Source of the DNA: Calditrichia bacterium
Lineage (GTDB): Bacteria > Calditrichota > Calditrichia > Calditrichales > J004
Direction of reading: 5' to 3'
NCBI GenBank assembly: GCA_020635035.1
Contig: JACKAO010000002.1
Coordinates: forward strand, 62,001-126,000
DNA: 64,000 nt
Every line of letters begins with the position of its first letter. The first letter of the stretch is position 1. Of the stretch, positions 41,609 through 49,479 are shown piece by piece. Made by a program: the position numbers and the translations under genes. The notes under the pieces are model-generated. The model saw only the letters and a list, made by a program, of their open reading frames with translations, ran no database searches and was not told the origin of the DNA.

Positions 41609-42058
41609 ATGAAGTTTAAAGATACTCCACGCATTATTACATCTGACACAACACTGGATAAGGAGTTTTACAATATTCCTTTGTTTGGTGAAGTACACCT
41701 TGATCATAATGATGATTTTTACAAATCGCATCGCAGCTATGATCTTGGTGAGATTATTACCAACTCACGAAAAAACGCACGCCGCAATATCAATGTCCGT
41801 GCCGCTGATGACGGGCTTGCCGAGTCCGGCATTTTTAAAGATGATTTTTTGACTGTACATATCGATGCCCCCATGAAAGATGGTGACATTGCTGTTATTC
41901 GGCTGGGTTATAAAATCTACATCCGCAAAATTTACTTCGATAAAAAACGGGTGCGCCTGGAAACCGAAACCGGCAATCCCGCCCCTTTGATTATTGACCG
42001 CGAAACACCCGGTTTTGAAATCGTTGGTAAAGTGGTCACTGTTATCCGCGAATTATAA
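41609..42058 (+). CDS. LexA/UmuD-like S24-fold protein without cleavage site or catalytic dyad
   Basis: The frame opens with GTG 41606 and ATG 41609, 6 bp after lexA. It has no helix-turn-helix. It aligns with the LexA C-terminal domain: YNIPLFGEV against YDVPLIGRV, SGIFKDDFLTV against AGIFENDLVIV, GDIAVIRLGYKIYIRKI against EIIVALVEDEVTVKRL and FEIVGKVVTVIREL against WSIQGKVVGLIREM. The Ala-Gly cleavage bond is replaced by HLDH. At the Ser127 position there is Gly70 (ADDGL against GDSM) and at Lys164 Arg107, although Lys108 lies next to it (numbering from the GTG). It therefore cannot cleave itself by the usual mechanism. The N-terminal 20 residues recall the UmuD/UmuD' arm. A role as a constitutively active UmuD'-like partner of the polymerase downstream is inference; a structural LexA antagonist is the main alternative. 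Confidence 0.85.
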   Translation: MKFKDTPRIITSDTTLDKEFYNIPLFGEVHLDHNDDFYKSHRSYDLGEIITNSRKNARRNINVRAADDGLAESGIFKDDFLTVHIDAPMKDGDIAVIRLGYKIYIRKIYFDKKRVRLETETGNPAPLIIDRETPGFEIVGKVVTVIREL

Positions 42059-42075
42059 TTTCCGTTATTTTTTAA

Positions 42076-42125
42076 TTGCACCCCGCAGGCTTTGCTTTTA
42101 TATTTAGGTGTACGATCGTATATTT
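42076..42125 (+). promoter_or_regulatory. SOS-type promoter with putative LexA box before the DUF6504/polymerase unit
   Basis: TTGCAC (-35, 42076-42081), a 17-bp spacer and TATATT (-10, 42099-42104) precede GGTGTAC-GATC-GTATATTT (42107-42125). Apart from the four central bases the box is identical to that before lexA, and it sits in the same place relative to the -10 element (2 bp against 1 bp). The start codon of the small gene follows at 42154. Confidence 0.7.
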
Positions 42126-42153
42126 GTCTATAAACACACGGATGTTTTGCCTT

Positions 42154-42408
42154 ATGAAATTTGAAGACATTTTTGAAGATATTGAAGTCATCAGCCATTT
42201 TAAAGACGGTAAGCTGCGGCCTTTACGCTTTAAGTGGAACGGCCGGGTGTATAAGATAAAACAGTGGAATGGTCATTGGGTTAATCACCAGGGTTACACA
42301 AAACAATACCATTTTTCGGTACGCGCCGACAGTTCGGATTATGTGGAACTATTGTTTGATGATGCCAACCTGCACTGGCAGATTGCCCGCGTCTGTATGG
42401 ACGGGTAA
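42154..42408 (+). CDS. DUF6504-like small protein of the SOS polymerase unit
   Basis: From Met 42154 the protein has 84 residues: FEDIEVISHFKDGKLRPLRFKWNGRVYKIKQWNGHWVNHQG, then YHFSVRADSSDYVELLFDDANLHWQIARVCMDG. The pattern (an acidic start, DGxxxPxxFxWxGRxYxV, HW, and a closing beta hairpin with WxLARVxD) is that of DUF6504, a small family often coded beside Y-family polymerases in damage-inducible cassettes. Its role is unknown. A LexA-box promoter lies directly upstream, and the polymerase gene begins 94 bp downstream. The frame upstream of 42154 runs through the promoter and is not coding. Confidence 0.75.
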   Translation: MKFEDIFEDIEVISHFKDGKLRPLRFKWNGRVYKIKQWNGHWVNHQGYTKQYHFSVRADSSDYVELLFDDANLHWQIARVCMDG

Positions 42409-42502
42409 ATATTTCAGATAAAATTAACAGAATGAACCGGAGTAAAATGAAATCTAACGCGAATAAATCCCGGAACTTTAATCCTTTAAATCCTGTCAAA
42501 AA

Positions 42503-43723
42503 ATGAAAACATTACGCACAATAATGCATATTGATGCTGACGCTTTTTTTGCTTCGGTGGAACAGGGCTTTAACCCGCAACTGCGCAACAAACCGGTCAT
42601 CGTTGGCGGTACCGCCGAGCAGCGTGGCGTGGTGCATACGGCCAGCTACGAAGCGCGTGCCCGCGGTGTAAAAACAGGTATGGCACTGGTTCGCGCCAAA
42701 GCACTTTGTCCGGATGCCATTTTTCTGAAGGGTGACTATGCCCATTACCGGGCGGTGGGTGATGTGTTCCAGGAAATTTACCTGAATTATACCCCCTGCG
42801 TAGAATTTACATCGCTCGATGATGCCTACCTGGATTTAAGCGGAACGGAACATATCCATTCGTCACCATGTTACGTAGCCCGCATGATTTCCGAAGAAGT
42901 GGAAAAACAGGTGGGCGTCAGCATCTCGATTGGTATTGCCAGTAATAAAATGATCGCCCGTATTGCATCGGGCCTGCATAAACCACGCGGCATAATTCAT
43001 ATCACCCCGGATCATGAAATGGAATTTCTGCAGGAATTATCTGTTGAACATTTACCGGGTATCGGGCGGATGGGCCGGGAAAAACTGACGGATTTACATA
43101 TCTTTAAAGTAGGCGAATTGGCAAAACTTCCTAAACTGGTTGTCGAACAACTGTTTGGCAAAAACGGCATAACCATCTGGAAAATGGCCAATGGAATTGA
43201 TGAACGCGAAGTGCAGCGAAAAATTATACCGCGACAGTTGAGCCGGGAGACCAGCTTCTCCGAAGATACCGCAGATCCTAAAATGATAAAGGGCAGCCTG
43301 CAGTACCTTACCGAGCGCATTGCACGCAAGCTGCGTGAAGAAAAACTTAATTGCCAGACGCTTGGCGTAAAACTGGCCTATTCCGACTTTACGCGTATCG
43401 CCCGCAGCAAAAGCCTTATTCAGCCATCCAACGATTCCACGGAAATGTACCGTATGGTTGATACTATTTTTACAGAAATGACGCTTCGCCGAATCCGTAT
43501 CCGTCACGTGGGTGTTTCTGCCGGCAATATTCACCCCGTCAACTATCAGCATTTTCTTTTCAGTGAACAATCACGCAAAGAATCACTCAACAGCGCCATT
43601 GATGAACTGCGTGAAAAATTCGGTTTTATGTCGGTAATGCCGGCCGATACACTTAAACTAAAAAGCAAGTACCGGCATGATGCACACGGTTACATACTGC
43701 ACAATCCGGCACTTACACGCTAA
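42503..43723 (+). CDS. dinB: Y-family DNA polymerase (DinB / Pol IV type) with SLDD catalytic motif
   Basis: N-terminal catalytic region MHIDADAFFASVE (metal-binding Asp11), VVHTASYEARARGVKTGMAL with the fingers motif, then SLDDAYLDL at residues 104-112, where Pol IV normally has SxDEA; the second catalytic acid is Asp107 instead of Glu. VSISIGIASNKMIARIASGLHKPRG and LPGIGRMGREKL follow, with the little-finger domain from ~245. No canonical QLxLF clamp-binding tail is seen. Length 406 aa is slightly longer than E. coli DinB. It performs translesion synthesis; SOS control is suggested by the LexA box at 42107. The 94-bp gap from the small gene has no promoter of its own that I can see. Confidence 0.93.
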   Translation: MKTLRTIMHIDADAFFASVEQGFNPQLRNKPVIVGGTAEQRGVVHTASYEARARGVKTGMALVRAKALCPDAIFLKGDYAHYRAVGDVFQEIYLNYTPCVEFTSLDDAYLDLSGTEHIHSSPCYVARMISEEVEKQVGVSISIGIASNKMIARIASGLHKPRGIIHITPDHEMEFLQELSVEHLPGIGRMGREKLTDLHIFKVGELAKLPKLVVEQLFGKNGITIWKMANGIDEREVQRKIIPRQLSRETSFSEDTADPKMIKGSLQYLTERIARKLREEKLNCQTLGVKLAYSDFTRIARSKSLIQPSNDSTEMYRMVDTIFTEMTLRRIRIRHVGVSAGNIHPVNYQHFLFSEQSRKESLNSAIDELREKFGFMSVMPADTLKLKSKYRHDAHGYILHNPALTR

Positions 43724-43726
43724 TCA

Positions 43727-44083
43727 TTAAAATGGCTTATAGACACCCATAATTGCAGCAACTGTTCCAAGAACCAGTGCTGTTATCCACCAGACAATAT
43801 TCAATTCAGGCTTTTTCTTAATAGGAAGTATTAAGGCACCCATAATCAGCCAGATAAACATTTTAACAATTACCCAGCCGGCGAAGGTCATACCAATTTT
43901 TGCCAGCTGACCAAATCCGGCAATAAGAATAATTAACAGGGCTAAGCCATGGTTCATTAAAACAAATTTTTCAAGCTTAGGTGATTGCTGTGCTAAAACA
44001 GCACGTACAATAGCGCCGCCAAGAGCGGCAAATAGCATAATAATTCCTACCAGATGCAGAACTTTGTAGAACAATAAAGACAT
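43727..44083 (-). CDS. Small integral membrane protein, four helices
   Basis: From Met 44083 there are 118 residues with four hydrophobic segments: LLFYKVLHLVGIIMLFAALGGAIV, LMNHGLALLIILIAGFGQLA, WVIVKMFIWLIMGALILPI and IVWWITALVLGTVAAIMGVY. The spacing and the KVLHLVG start resemble small SirB2/CopD-like membrane proteins. The open frame extends upstream to 44281, but that part is charged and overlaps the neighbouring promoter region. It converges with the polymerase gene, 3 bp away, and is divergent from the MOSC gene. The function is unknown. Confidence 0.78.
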   Translation of the reverse strand: MSLLFYKVLHLVGIIMLFAALGGAIVRAVLAQQSPKLEKFVLMNHGLALLIILIAGFGQLAKIGMTFAGWVIVKMFIWLIMGALILPIKKKPELNIVWWITALVLGTVAAIMGVYKPF

Positions 44084-44280
44084 GATAACTCCGTTTTTAA
44101 TAAATATGATCAATAAGGCTTCTTTTAAATCTAAATAAAAATAAGGTTTCAAAAAAAGAAAGAAATTTTCTGATCCTGGTTCCAGTCTGTCAATAATAAG
44201 ATCTTGTATGAAATTTAATTTCGCATGACATGCCCTAAATTTTTTAGATTTTGATTTTTTAACATTCCCGGATGAAAACA

Positions 44281-45084
44281 ATGAATCATATAACCGTAGC
44301 TGCGCTGAATTATTATCCTGTAAAATCGTGTGCTGGAATTAGTTTAACCAAAGCTTTTGCCAGTCCAAGGGGATTTATTAACGACAGAATATTTATGATC
44401 GTGGATGAACAAGGCTTGTTTATCACTCAGCGTGATGTACCGGTATTAGCATTAATCCGGCCCGAACTCAATAAGACTGAGCTGACATTAGATGCCCCCG
44501 GAAAAACACCATGCACAATCCGGATTGATGAAACGGGAGTCACATATCCTGTTCAGGTTTGGAATGATTCCTGTATGGCCGTGGATCAAGGCGAGAAAAT
44601 TTCAGCCTGGATAAGTGAATTTATCGGGATGAAATCCCGCTTAGTTATTATGCACAAATCCCATCAAAGAATTGTTGACCAGAATTATGCGCTGTCGGCG
44701 GCGGATCAGGTCGGATTTTCGGACGGATTTCCTTTTTTGATAATTTCAACAGCATCACTTGAAGATTTAAACAGCCGTATGGAAGAAACGCTTCCTATGG
44801 ATCGTTTTCGGCCAAATATAGTAATTGAAGGCTGCTCTCCATACCAGGAAGATGAAATCAAACAAATTAAAATTGGTGAAGTTGTACTTGATATTGTTAA
44901 GCCGTGTATCCGCTGTGTCATTACAACCATTGATCAAAAAACCTTACAAAAATCCAAGGAACCGCTGGCAACACTGGCCACCTATCGCCGCTCTGAATCG
45001 GGTGGTGTGCGGTTTGGACAAAATGCAATTCACCAAAATAATGGATGGATGAAAACCGGTGACCTGGTTCAAATCATAAAATAA
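44281..45084 (+). CDS. MOSC-domain protein (mARC-like N-terminal barrel plus MOSC)
   Basis: Residues 1-~110 are the MOSC N-terminal beta barrel (ITVAALNYYPVKSCAGISLTKAFASPRGFINDRIFMIVDEQGLFITQRDVPVLALI). The MOSC domain follows: RFRPNIVIEGCSPYQEDEI, VVLDIVKPCIRCVITTID with the conserved Cys, VRFGQNAI and GDLVQIIK. Such proteins bind molybdenum cofactor or transfer sulfur to it and include mARC reductases. An ATG at 44272 is an alternative start. MobA lies 2 kb downstream (47157-47774), consistent with molybdenum-cofactor use by the organism. It leads a same-strand run with the metallophosphatase and kinase-like genes. Confidence 0.93.
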   Translation: MNHITVAALNYYPVKSCAGISLTKAFASPRGFINDRIFMIVDEQGLFITQRDVPVLALIRPELNKTELTLDAPGKTPCTIRIDETGVTYPVQVWNDSCMAVDQGEKISAWISEFIGMKSRLVIMHKSHQRIVDQNYALSAADQVGFSDGFPFLIISTASLEDLNSRMEETLPMDRFRPNIVIEGCSPYQEDEIKQIKIGEVVLDIVKPCIRCVITTIDQKTLQKSKEPLATLATYRRSESGGVRFGQNAIHQNNGWMKTGDLVQIIK

Positions 45085-45109
45085 TAACTGCTAAATAATT
45101 TGGGGTAGT

Positions 45110-46321
45110 ATGGGTTGGTCTGTTCGGATGATGCTTTACATCTTATTGTTAACCACACCGCTTTACATTTATTTATTTCTCAGATTGAGAAGCGCATTTT
45201 TATATACTTTCACCAAAAAAAGATTTAGCCGATGGTGGATTTTAGTACCACTCATGCTTCTCTTCAGTGCTCCACTGATTGCCTTGTTCAGCTATGTGTT
45301 TAACACACCCGGTACCCTTTTTATATACAGTGAAAACGTGGGCTGGCAGGATTACATATTCTATTTCCCGTTCTGGTGGGGATTGATATTTTTACTGGAG
45401 AGTATTCCTTACTTTGCTTTAGTCGATTTTGTTTCCTGGCTGTTACCAAAGTATAAACACAGTAAATATTCCGGCGGCAATTATAATATTCTGAATAAAC
45501 TAAAACTGCTGATTGTAGCCTTCTTCGTTTTATATGTCCCGATAAAAACACATTTTGATACAACAACAATCCGAACTACAAATTACACTATTTCATTGGA
45601 AAATCTACCGGATGAGTTCGATAACTTTTCTATCGGTTTGATTGGCGATGTTCAGGTAGATCGCTATACAAACAATTCAAAACTTGATAGTTTTAAAGAC
45701 AAATACAACAAACTGGACAGTGATATTGTATTTTTTGCCGGCGATATTGTTACCAGTGGAAAAACATTTATTTCAGAAGCTGTTGATTTGTTATGTTCAA
45801 AAAAATTTACTTTCGGCAATTTTGCCTGCCTGGGTGATCACGACTTTTGGGCTGACCCGCAAAGTATTGAACAGGGATTGGTAAACTGCGGCTGGAATTT
45901 CTTAAAAGACGCGCACCAGATTATTGAAAAAGATTCCCGGAAAATTTTAGTCACCGGAATAACACATATTTACAGCCAGCGAATAACGGCTGAAAAAGCC
46001 GAAAAGCTGATGTCTGAAGCACCGGCAGCAGATTTGAAAATTTTACTGGTTCATCAACCTGCTGAGTTTCTGGTACAACTTGCAGCCAAATATAATTACG
46101 ACATCTTTCTTGCCGGACATACTCACGGTGGACAAATAGTTAATCACTTTTTCGGAATTCCATATGCTCCCAGCACCTTTGAAACCTCTTATTACCGAGG
46201 ATATTATAAACTGAATAATATGCAGATTATCGTTACAACCGGAATCGGTTTAAGTCTTGCTCCCATGCGCTATCATGCACCAGCCGAAGTTGTTAATATA
46301 AATTTAACCCAAAAACAATGA
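45110..46321 (+). CDS. Membrane-bound metallophosphoesterase (YkuE/YaeI-like)
   Basis: Four or so N-terminal membrane helices (residues ~8-28, 42-64, 88-112, 130-146) precede a calcineurin-like phosphatase domain: FSIGLIGDVQVD, FFAGDIVTSG, CLGDHDFW, LVHQPAEF and LAGHTHGGQ. Two metal-site residues differ from the family norm: Gln182 stands where DxH has His, and Asp243 where GNHD has Asn. The catalytic outcome is unclear, although YkuE-type enzymes also tolerate variation. Homologues remove phosphate from lipid-A intermediates or similar membrane substrates, or are cell-surface proteins. ATG preceded by GGGGTAG. It follows MOSC by 25 bp. Confidence 0.88.
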   Translation: MGWSVRMMLYILLLTTPLYIYLFLRLRSAFLYTFTKKRFSRWWILVPLMLLFSAPLIALFSYVFNTPGTLFIYSENVGWQDYIFYFPFWWGLIFLLESIPYFALVDFVSWLLPKYKHSKYSGGNYNILNKLKLLIVAFFVLYVPIKTHFDTTTIRTTNYTISLENLPDEFDNFSIGLIGDVQVDRYTNNSKLDSFKDKYNKLDSDIVFFAGDIVTSGKTFISEAVDLLCSKKFTFGNFACLGDHDFWADPQSIEQGLVNCGWNFLKDAHQIIEKDSRKILVTGITHIYSQRITAEKAEKLMSEAPAADLKILLVHQPAEFLVQLAAKYNYDIFLAGHTHGGQIVNHFFGIPYAPSTFETSYYRGYYKLNNMQIIVTTGIGLSLAPMRYHAPAEVVNINLTQKQ

Positions 46322-46409
46322 GCCGTATAAAATACTCTGAATATTGTTGTTAGCAGCAAATTTAGTTTGTAGATTCATTTGTAAAAAGCTATCAAACCAT
46401 GAGGTGCAT

Positions 46410-47147
46410 ATGTTTAAACTTAATAAACAAGTACCCATCGAAAACCTGATATCGAAACAGATTAGCTTTTGGGAAACTTCACACAAAACTACTACTGCAA
46501 AAAAATCCGGCCTGTTCCCTAACATCACAATCTCCCGAGAGCCCGGTAGTCGTGGAGGGTACTTATCGCAACAGTTAGCCAAACGGCTTAACTGGAAAAT
46601 ATTCGGACGTGAAATCGTCGAATATATAGCACACAACACACATATTCACAAAGATATAATCAAGCTGTTCGATGAACGTTCCCGCAATGATATAGAAAAT
46701 CTGATTTCCACGCTGATCAACAGCCAGCAGATGAGCAATGAAATGTATCTGAAGCAACTGGCTAAAACAATCATAACCCTTGGCCGGCACAGTAACGCCA
46801 TTATTCTTGGGCGCGGTGCAAATTTTATCTTGCCTGATAGTATGGCCTTTAAAATAAGGGTAGTTGAAGATTTTGATCAGCGGCTGCATAATATTTTAAA
46901 CAATGAAAATATGCTCAAAATTGATGCAAAGAAGCTAAAGCAGGAGCAGGAAGAACAAGCATCTTTTATTGTTCACAATTTTAAATCACGCATAGATGAT
47001 GCTACCCATTATGATCTGATCATTAATCTATCTAAATCAGATTTACAAACAGCTGAAGATATAATTATTGCCGGGCTTTGCCGAAAATATAATTTATCCG
47101 AAGAAGATCTTGCGGAAGGCGTGAATATACCCATCCGCTATGAATAG
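46410..47147 (+). CDS. Cytidylate-kinase-like P-loop protein
   Basis: ATG 46410 has GAGGTG upstream; 245 residues. After ~45 residues the nucleotide-binding motif NITISREPGSRGGYLSQQLAKRLNWKIFGREIVEYIA appears, the form typical of cytidylate-kinase-like proteins (Cytidylate_kin2), followed by ILGRGANFILPDSMAFKIRVVEDFDQRLHNIL with the LID-type Arg residues. Canonical Cmk is shorter and has a GxxGxGK loop; here Lys is replaced in the SRGG loop, so the substrate may not be CMP. Located between the metallophosphatase and convergent MobA, 9 bp apart at their stops. Confidence 0.87.
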   Translation: MFKLNKQVPIENLISKQISFWETSHKTTTAKKSGLFPNITISREPGSRGGYLSQQLAKRLNWKIFGREIVEYIAHNTHIHKDIIKLFDERSRNDIENLISTLINSQQMSNEMYLKQLAKTIITLGRHSNAIILGRGANFILPDSMAFKIRVVEDFDQRLHNILNNENMLKIDAKKLKQEQEEQASFIVHNFKSRIDDATHYDLIINLSKSDLQTAEDIIIAGLCRKYNLSEEDLAEGVNIPIRYE

Positions 47148-47156
47148 AAGAAGTGT

Positions 47157-47774
47157 TTAGTGTGCAGATTGTTTAGAATTGATTTTTATTTGAGTACGGT
47201 TTTCCAATAAAGACAGATCTTTTTTGTAATTAATGTTTTCAAACCATTTTTCCTGGTAGCTTGGCATTATTTGAGATAACTCAATTTCGTGTGCGTTAAG
47301 CTGTTTGAGAATTTTGTGCAGTTTATATTCATTTTCAGAAATTGCTTTTTCAAAATTATTAAGCTGTGCTGTTGGCCATATACTTACTAAAGGTTCTAAT
47401 CCTTTATGAGAAACTGCAACTGCCGGATGATCATCACTTACAGAAGGATATAAGAATCTGTAAACATCAAATGCCAGCTCGGGCATATCAACAGGTAACA
47501 CAGCCACATATTTTTTATCTGCATAATTCAGTGCTGCATGAATACCACATAATGGTCCGCAGCCACTTATGATATCTTTAAAAACTGGAATAGATGTATC
47601 TATTTCACTTTTATCAAAATTAGCAACAATAAAACAATCATCTGAAATGTGCTTCAGTACATCGATTGCATAATCAATAAGTCTTCTGCCCTTGTATTCG
47701 GCGATTATTTTGGACGAACCAAATCTTTTGCTTTGGCCGCCGGCTACAAGTACTGCTGTAACGTTTTTTAACAT
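47157..47774 (-). CDS. mobA: Molybdenum cofactor guanylyltransferase
   Basis: VTAVLVAGGQSKRFGSSKIIAEYKGRRLIDYAIDVL is the MobA nucleotide-binding LAGGxSxRFGxxK motif at the N-terminus. DIISGCGPLCGIHAALNYADKKYVAVLPVDMPEL follows with the metal-binding Asp in PVDMP, then KGLEPLVSIWP. MobA attaches GMP to molybdopterin to make the MGD cofactor. Length is ~205 aa, as usual. Start may be 47774 or 47780. It converges with the kinase-like gene. The MOSC protein upstream in the same region is the only other cofactor-related gene here. Confidence 0.93.
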   Translation of the reverse strand: MLKNVTAVLVAGGQSKRFGSSKIIAEYKGRRLIDYAIDVLKHISDDCFIVANFDKSEIDTSIPVFKDIISGCGPLCGIHAALNYADKKYVAVLPVDMPELAFDVYRFLYPSVSDDHPAVAVSHKGLEPLVSIWPTAQLNNFEKAISENEYKLHKILKQLNAHEIELSQIMPSYQEKWFENINYKKDLSLLENRTQIKINSKQSAH

Positions 47775-47856
47775 ACTCAAAATTAAAATTTATGATTAAA
47801 TGTATCCGACTTCAGTATTAAGCCAGGATATGTAAGAACGCAAAAAGTGAATCAGA

Positions 47857-49455
47857 TTATTTCCTAACCCAGCGTCCGTCATTTTTAATTTTTAGCGGGG
47901 TCTCTTTTGCAACAAACTGAGTTACGGCTTCACGCAGAATAATACCCGTGCGGTCTATATCTTTTTCAGGGACAGTTTCCAGCAGCGATAAACCAGAATT
48001 TCCTTCTGCAAGATAGTCAGTCATGGCGACTTTATAATCTTTATCCGGCTGCAATTCCTGGCCATTTATTATAAATTCTGTAATCTTCTCTCCATCAGGA
48101 CGGCTGCGGTCATAAATGATCTTTCCACCGCCTATGGCAAGTCCGTCACGATTACCAGAAAGTTTACTTTCAAACAATTCACGAAGCATCGTGCCTTTCA
48201 TCTTCAGGACAACAATTGAATTACCAAAAGGAAGAACTTTAAATAAATCACGGGGTGTAATGGGACCGATTTGCAGATCGGAACGCACACCACCAAAATT
48301 TGTAAATGAAAAATCAGCACCACTTGCATCAATCATGGCATCGCAGATCAGGTTATTCATAGGTGATTCACCCTGTGCGCGTGTCAGAGCATACTCAGTG
48401 ACGCCAACCACTTCATCAAAACCTTTTTCAACTTCCTGTTGCTGTTTTTTAATGGCATCACGAACCTGCGGATCAGGCCAGTATTGATCCTGAGTTAACA
48501 ACAATAACCCGCTATCCCGGGACGGCAAATCATAACCGGCGATGGTTTTGCTGTTCATGTCAATTTCAAGAACCGCCATTCCCAGGTTACCGCCATTTCC
48601 GTAATTTTGAAAACACAATGTATGGTTTACCGGATCAACCCAGGGCTCATCGTAGCCTTTGTGAATATGCCCGCCAAACAGAACATCAATCCCCGGGACA
48701 TAACGCGCCATTTCCATTGCATTAAGATACGATTTTTTTGTGATTCCCTGTTTTTCAGCATCCAGGAGTTTCTGATATCCATCTTCCGCATTATATGGTA
48801 AACCGAGATGTGTAATTCCGATAATGATATCGGCGCCCATTTTTTTAAGTTCGGCAACAGCATTTTCAGCGGCAGGTTTTTCAGATGTGAAATCCAATCC
48901 TTTAATATGTTCAGCAAAGCTCATATTTTCTGTGGCTTCCGTGCTGATTCCAAAGATGCCTATTTTCAAACCCTGTTTTTCCAGCATCACATAGGGTTTT
49001 ACATATTCAAAAACGTTACCGCTATTCTTATCCTTAATATTAGCAGCAAGGATAGGAAATTTGGCGGACTTTGTCATTTCAATAAAAACATCTTTACCAA
49101 GGTCAAAATCATGATTTCCTGCAGCAGCGGCATCATAACCAACCATATTCATATAATCAATGATTGCCTGACCGGCGGTTTTTGTACCCAGCGGCGTTCC
49201 CTGGAAAATATCGCCGGAATCAAAAAGTAAAAAGATATCACCGTTTTTTTCAGCTAGCTCGCGGTATTTGGAGATAATTGATGCGGCTGATGCGCCGCCA
49301 CCCAGCATCGGTGGAAAATTTGGATTTAAAAATGTAGCTTCAACTTCTGCAATGCCTCCGTGCACATCATTAGTATAGAACATATAGATTTTTTTTGAAT
49401 TTTCCTGTGCAGATAAAAGGCTGACAACAAACAAAAAAAGCAGAATTTTTTTCAT
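47857..49455 (-). CDS. Secreted 5'-nucleotidase / UDP-sugar-diphosphatase-family metallophosphatase
   Basis: Signal peptide from Met 49455 (KKILLFLFVVSLLSAQ). Metal-binding motifs: IYMFYTNDVHGG (DxH), FDSGDIFQG, AAGNHDFDLG, GITHLG and LFGGHIHKG. The C-terminal domain with NLICDAMIDASGADFSFTNFGGVRSDL, DLFKVLPFGNSIVVLKMKG and FIINGQELQPDKDYKVAMTDYLAEGNSGL binds the nucleotide. This is the periplasmic or extracellular 5'-nucleotidase family, which frees nucleosides and phosphate from nucleotides. Last gene of the leftward run starting with the OB-fold protein; a function in extracellular nucleic-acid use fits this context. Confidence 0.94.
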   Translation of the reverse strand: MKKILLFLFVVSLLSAQENSKKIYMFYTNDVHGGIAEVEATFLNPNFPPMLGGGASAASIISKYRELAEKNGDIFLLFDSGDIFQGTPLGTKTAGQAIIDYMNMVGYDAAAAGNHDFDLGKDVFIEMTKSAKFPILAANIKDKNSGNVFEYVKPYVMLEKQGLKIGIFGISTEATENMSFAEHIKGLDFTSEKPAAENAVAELKKMGADIIIGITHLGLPYNAEDGYQKLLDAEKQGITKKSYLNAMEMARYVPGIDVLFGGHIHKGYDEPWVDPVNHTLCFQNYGNGGNLGMAVLEIDMNSKTIAGYDLPSRDSGLLLLTQDQYWPDPQVRDAIKKQQQEVEKGFDEVVGVTEYALTRAQGESPMNNLICDAMIDASGADFSFTNFGGVRSDLQIGPITPRDLFKVLPFGNSIVVLKMKGTMLRELFESKLSGNRDGLAIGGGKIIYDRSRPDGEKITEFIINGQELQPDKDYKVAMTDYLAEGNSGLSLLETVPEKDIDRTGIILREAVTQFVAKETPLKIKNDGRWVRK

Positions 49456-49479
49456 AGTTTTGATTCCATAAAGCAAGGT

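Noticed and set aside
43094..43570. 158-codon minus-strand frame inside dinB
   Set aside because: Shadow of the polymerase gene; no recognisable protein features.
44084..44281. N-terminal extension of the small membrane protein
   Set aside because: The extension is highly charged, precedes a normal hydrophobic start at 44083 and overlaps the upstream region of the divergent MOSC gene.
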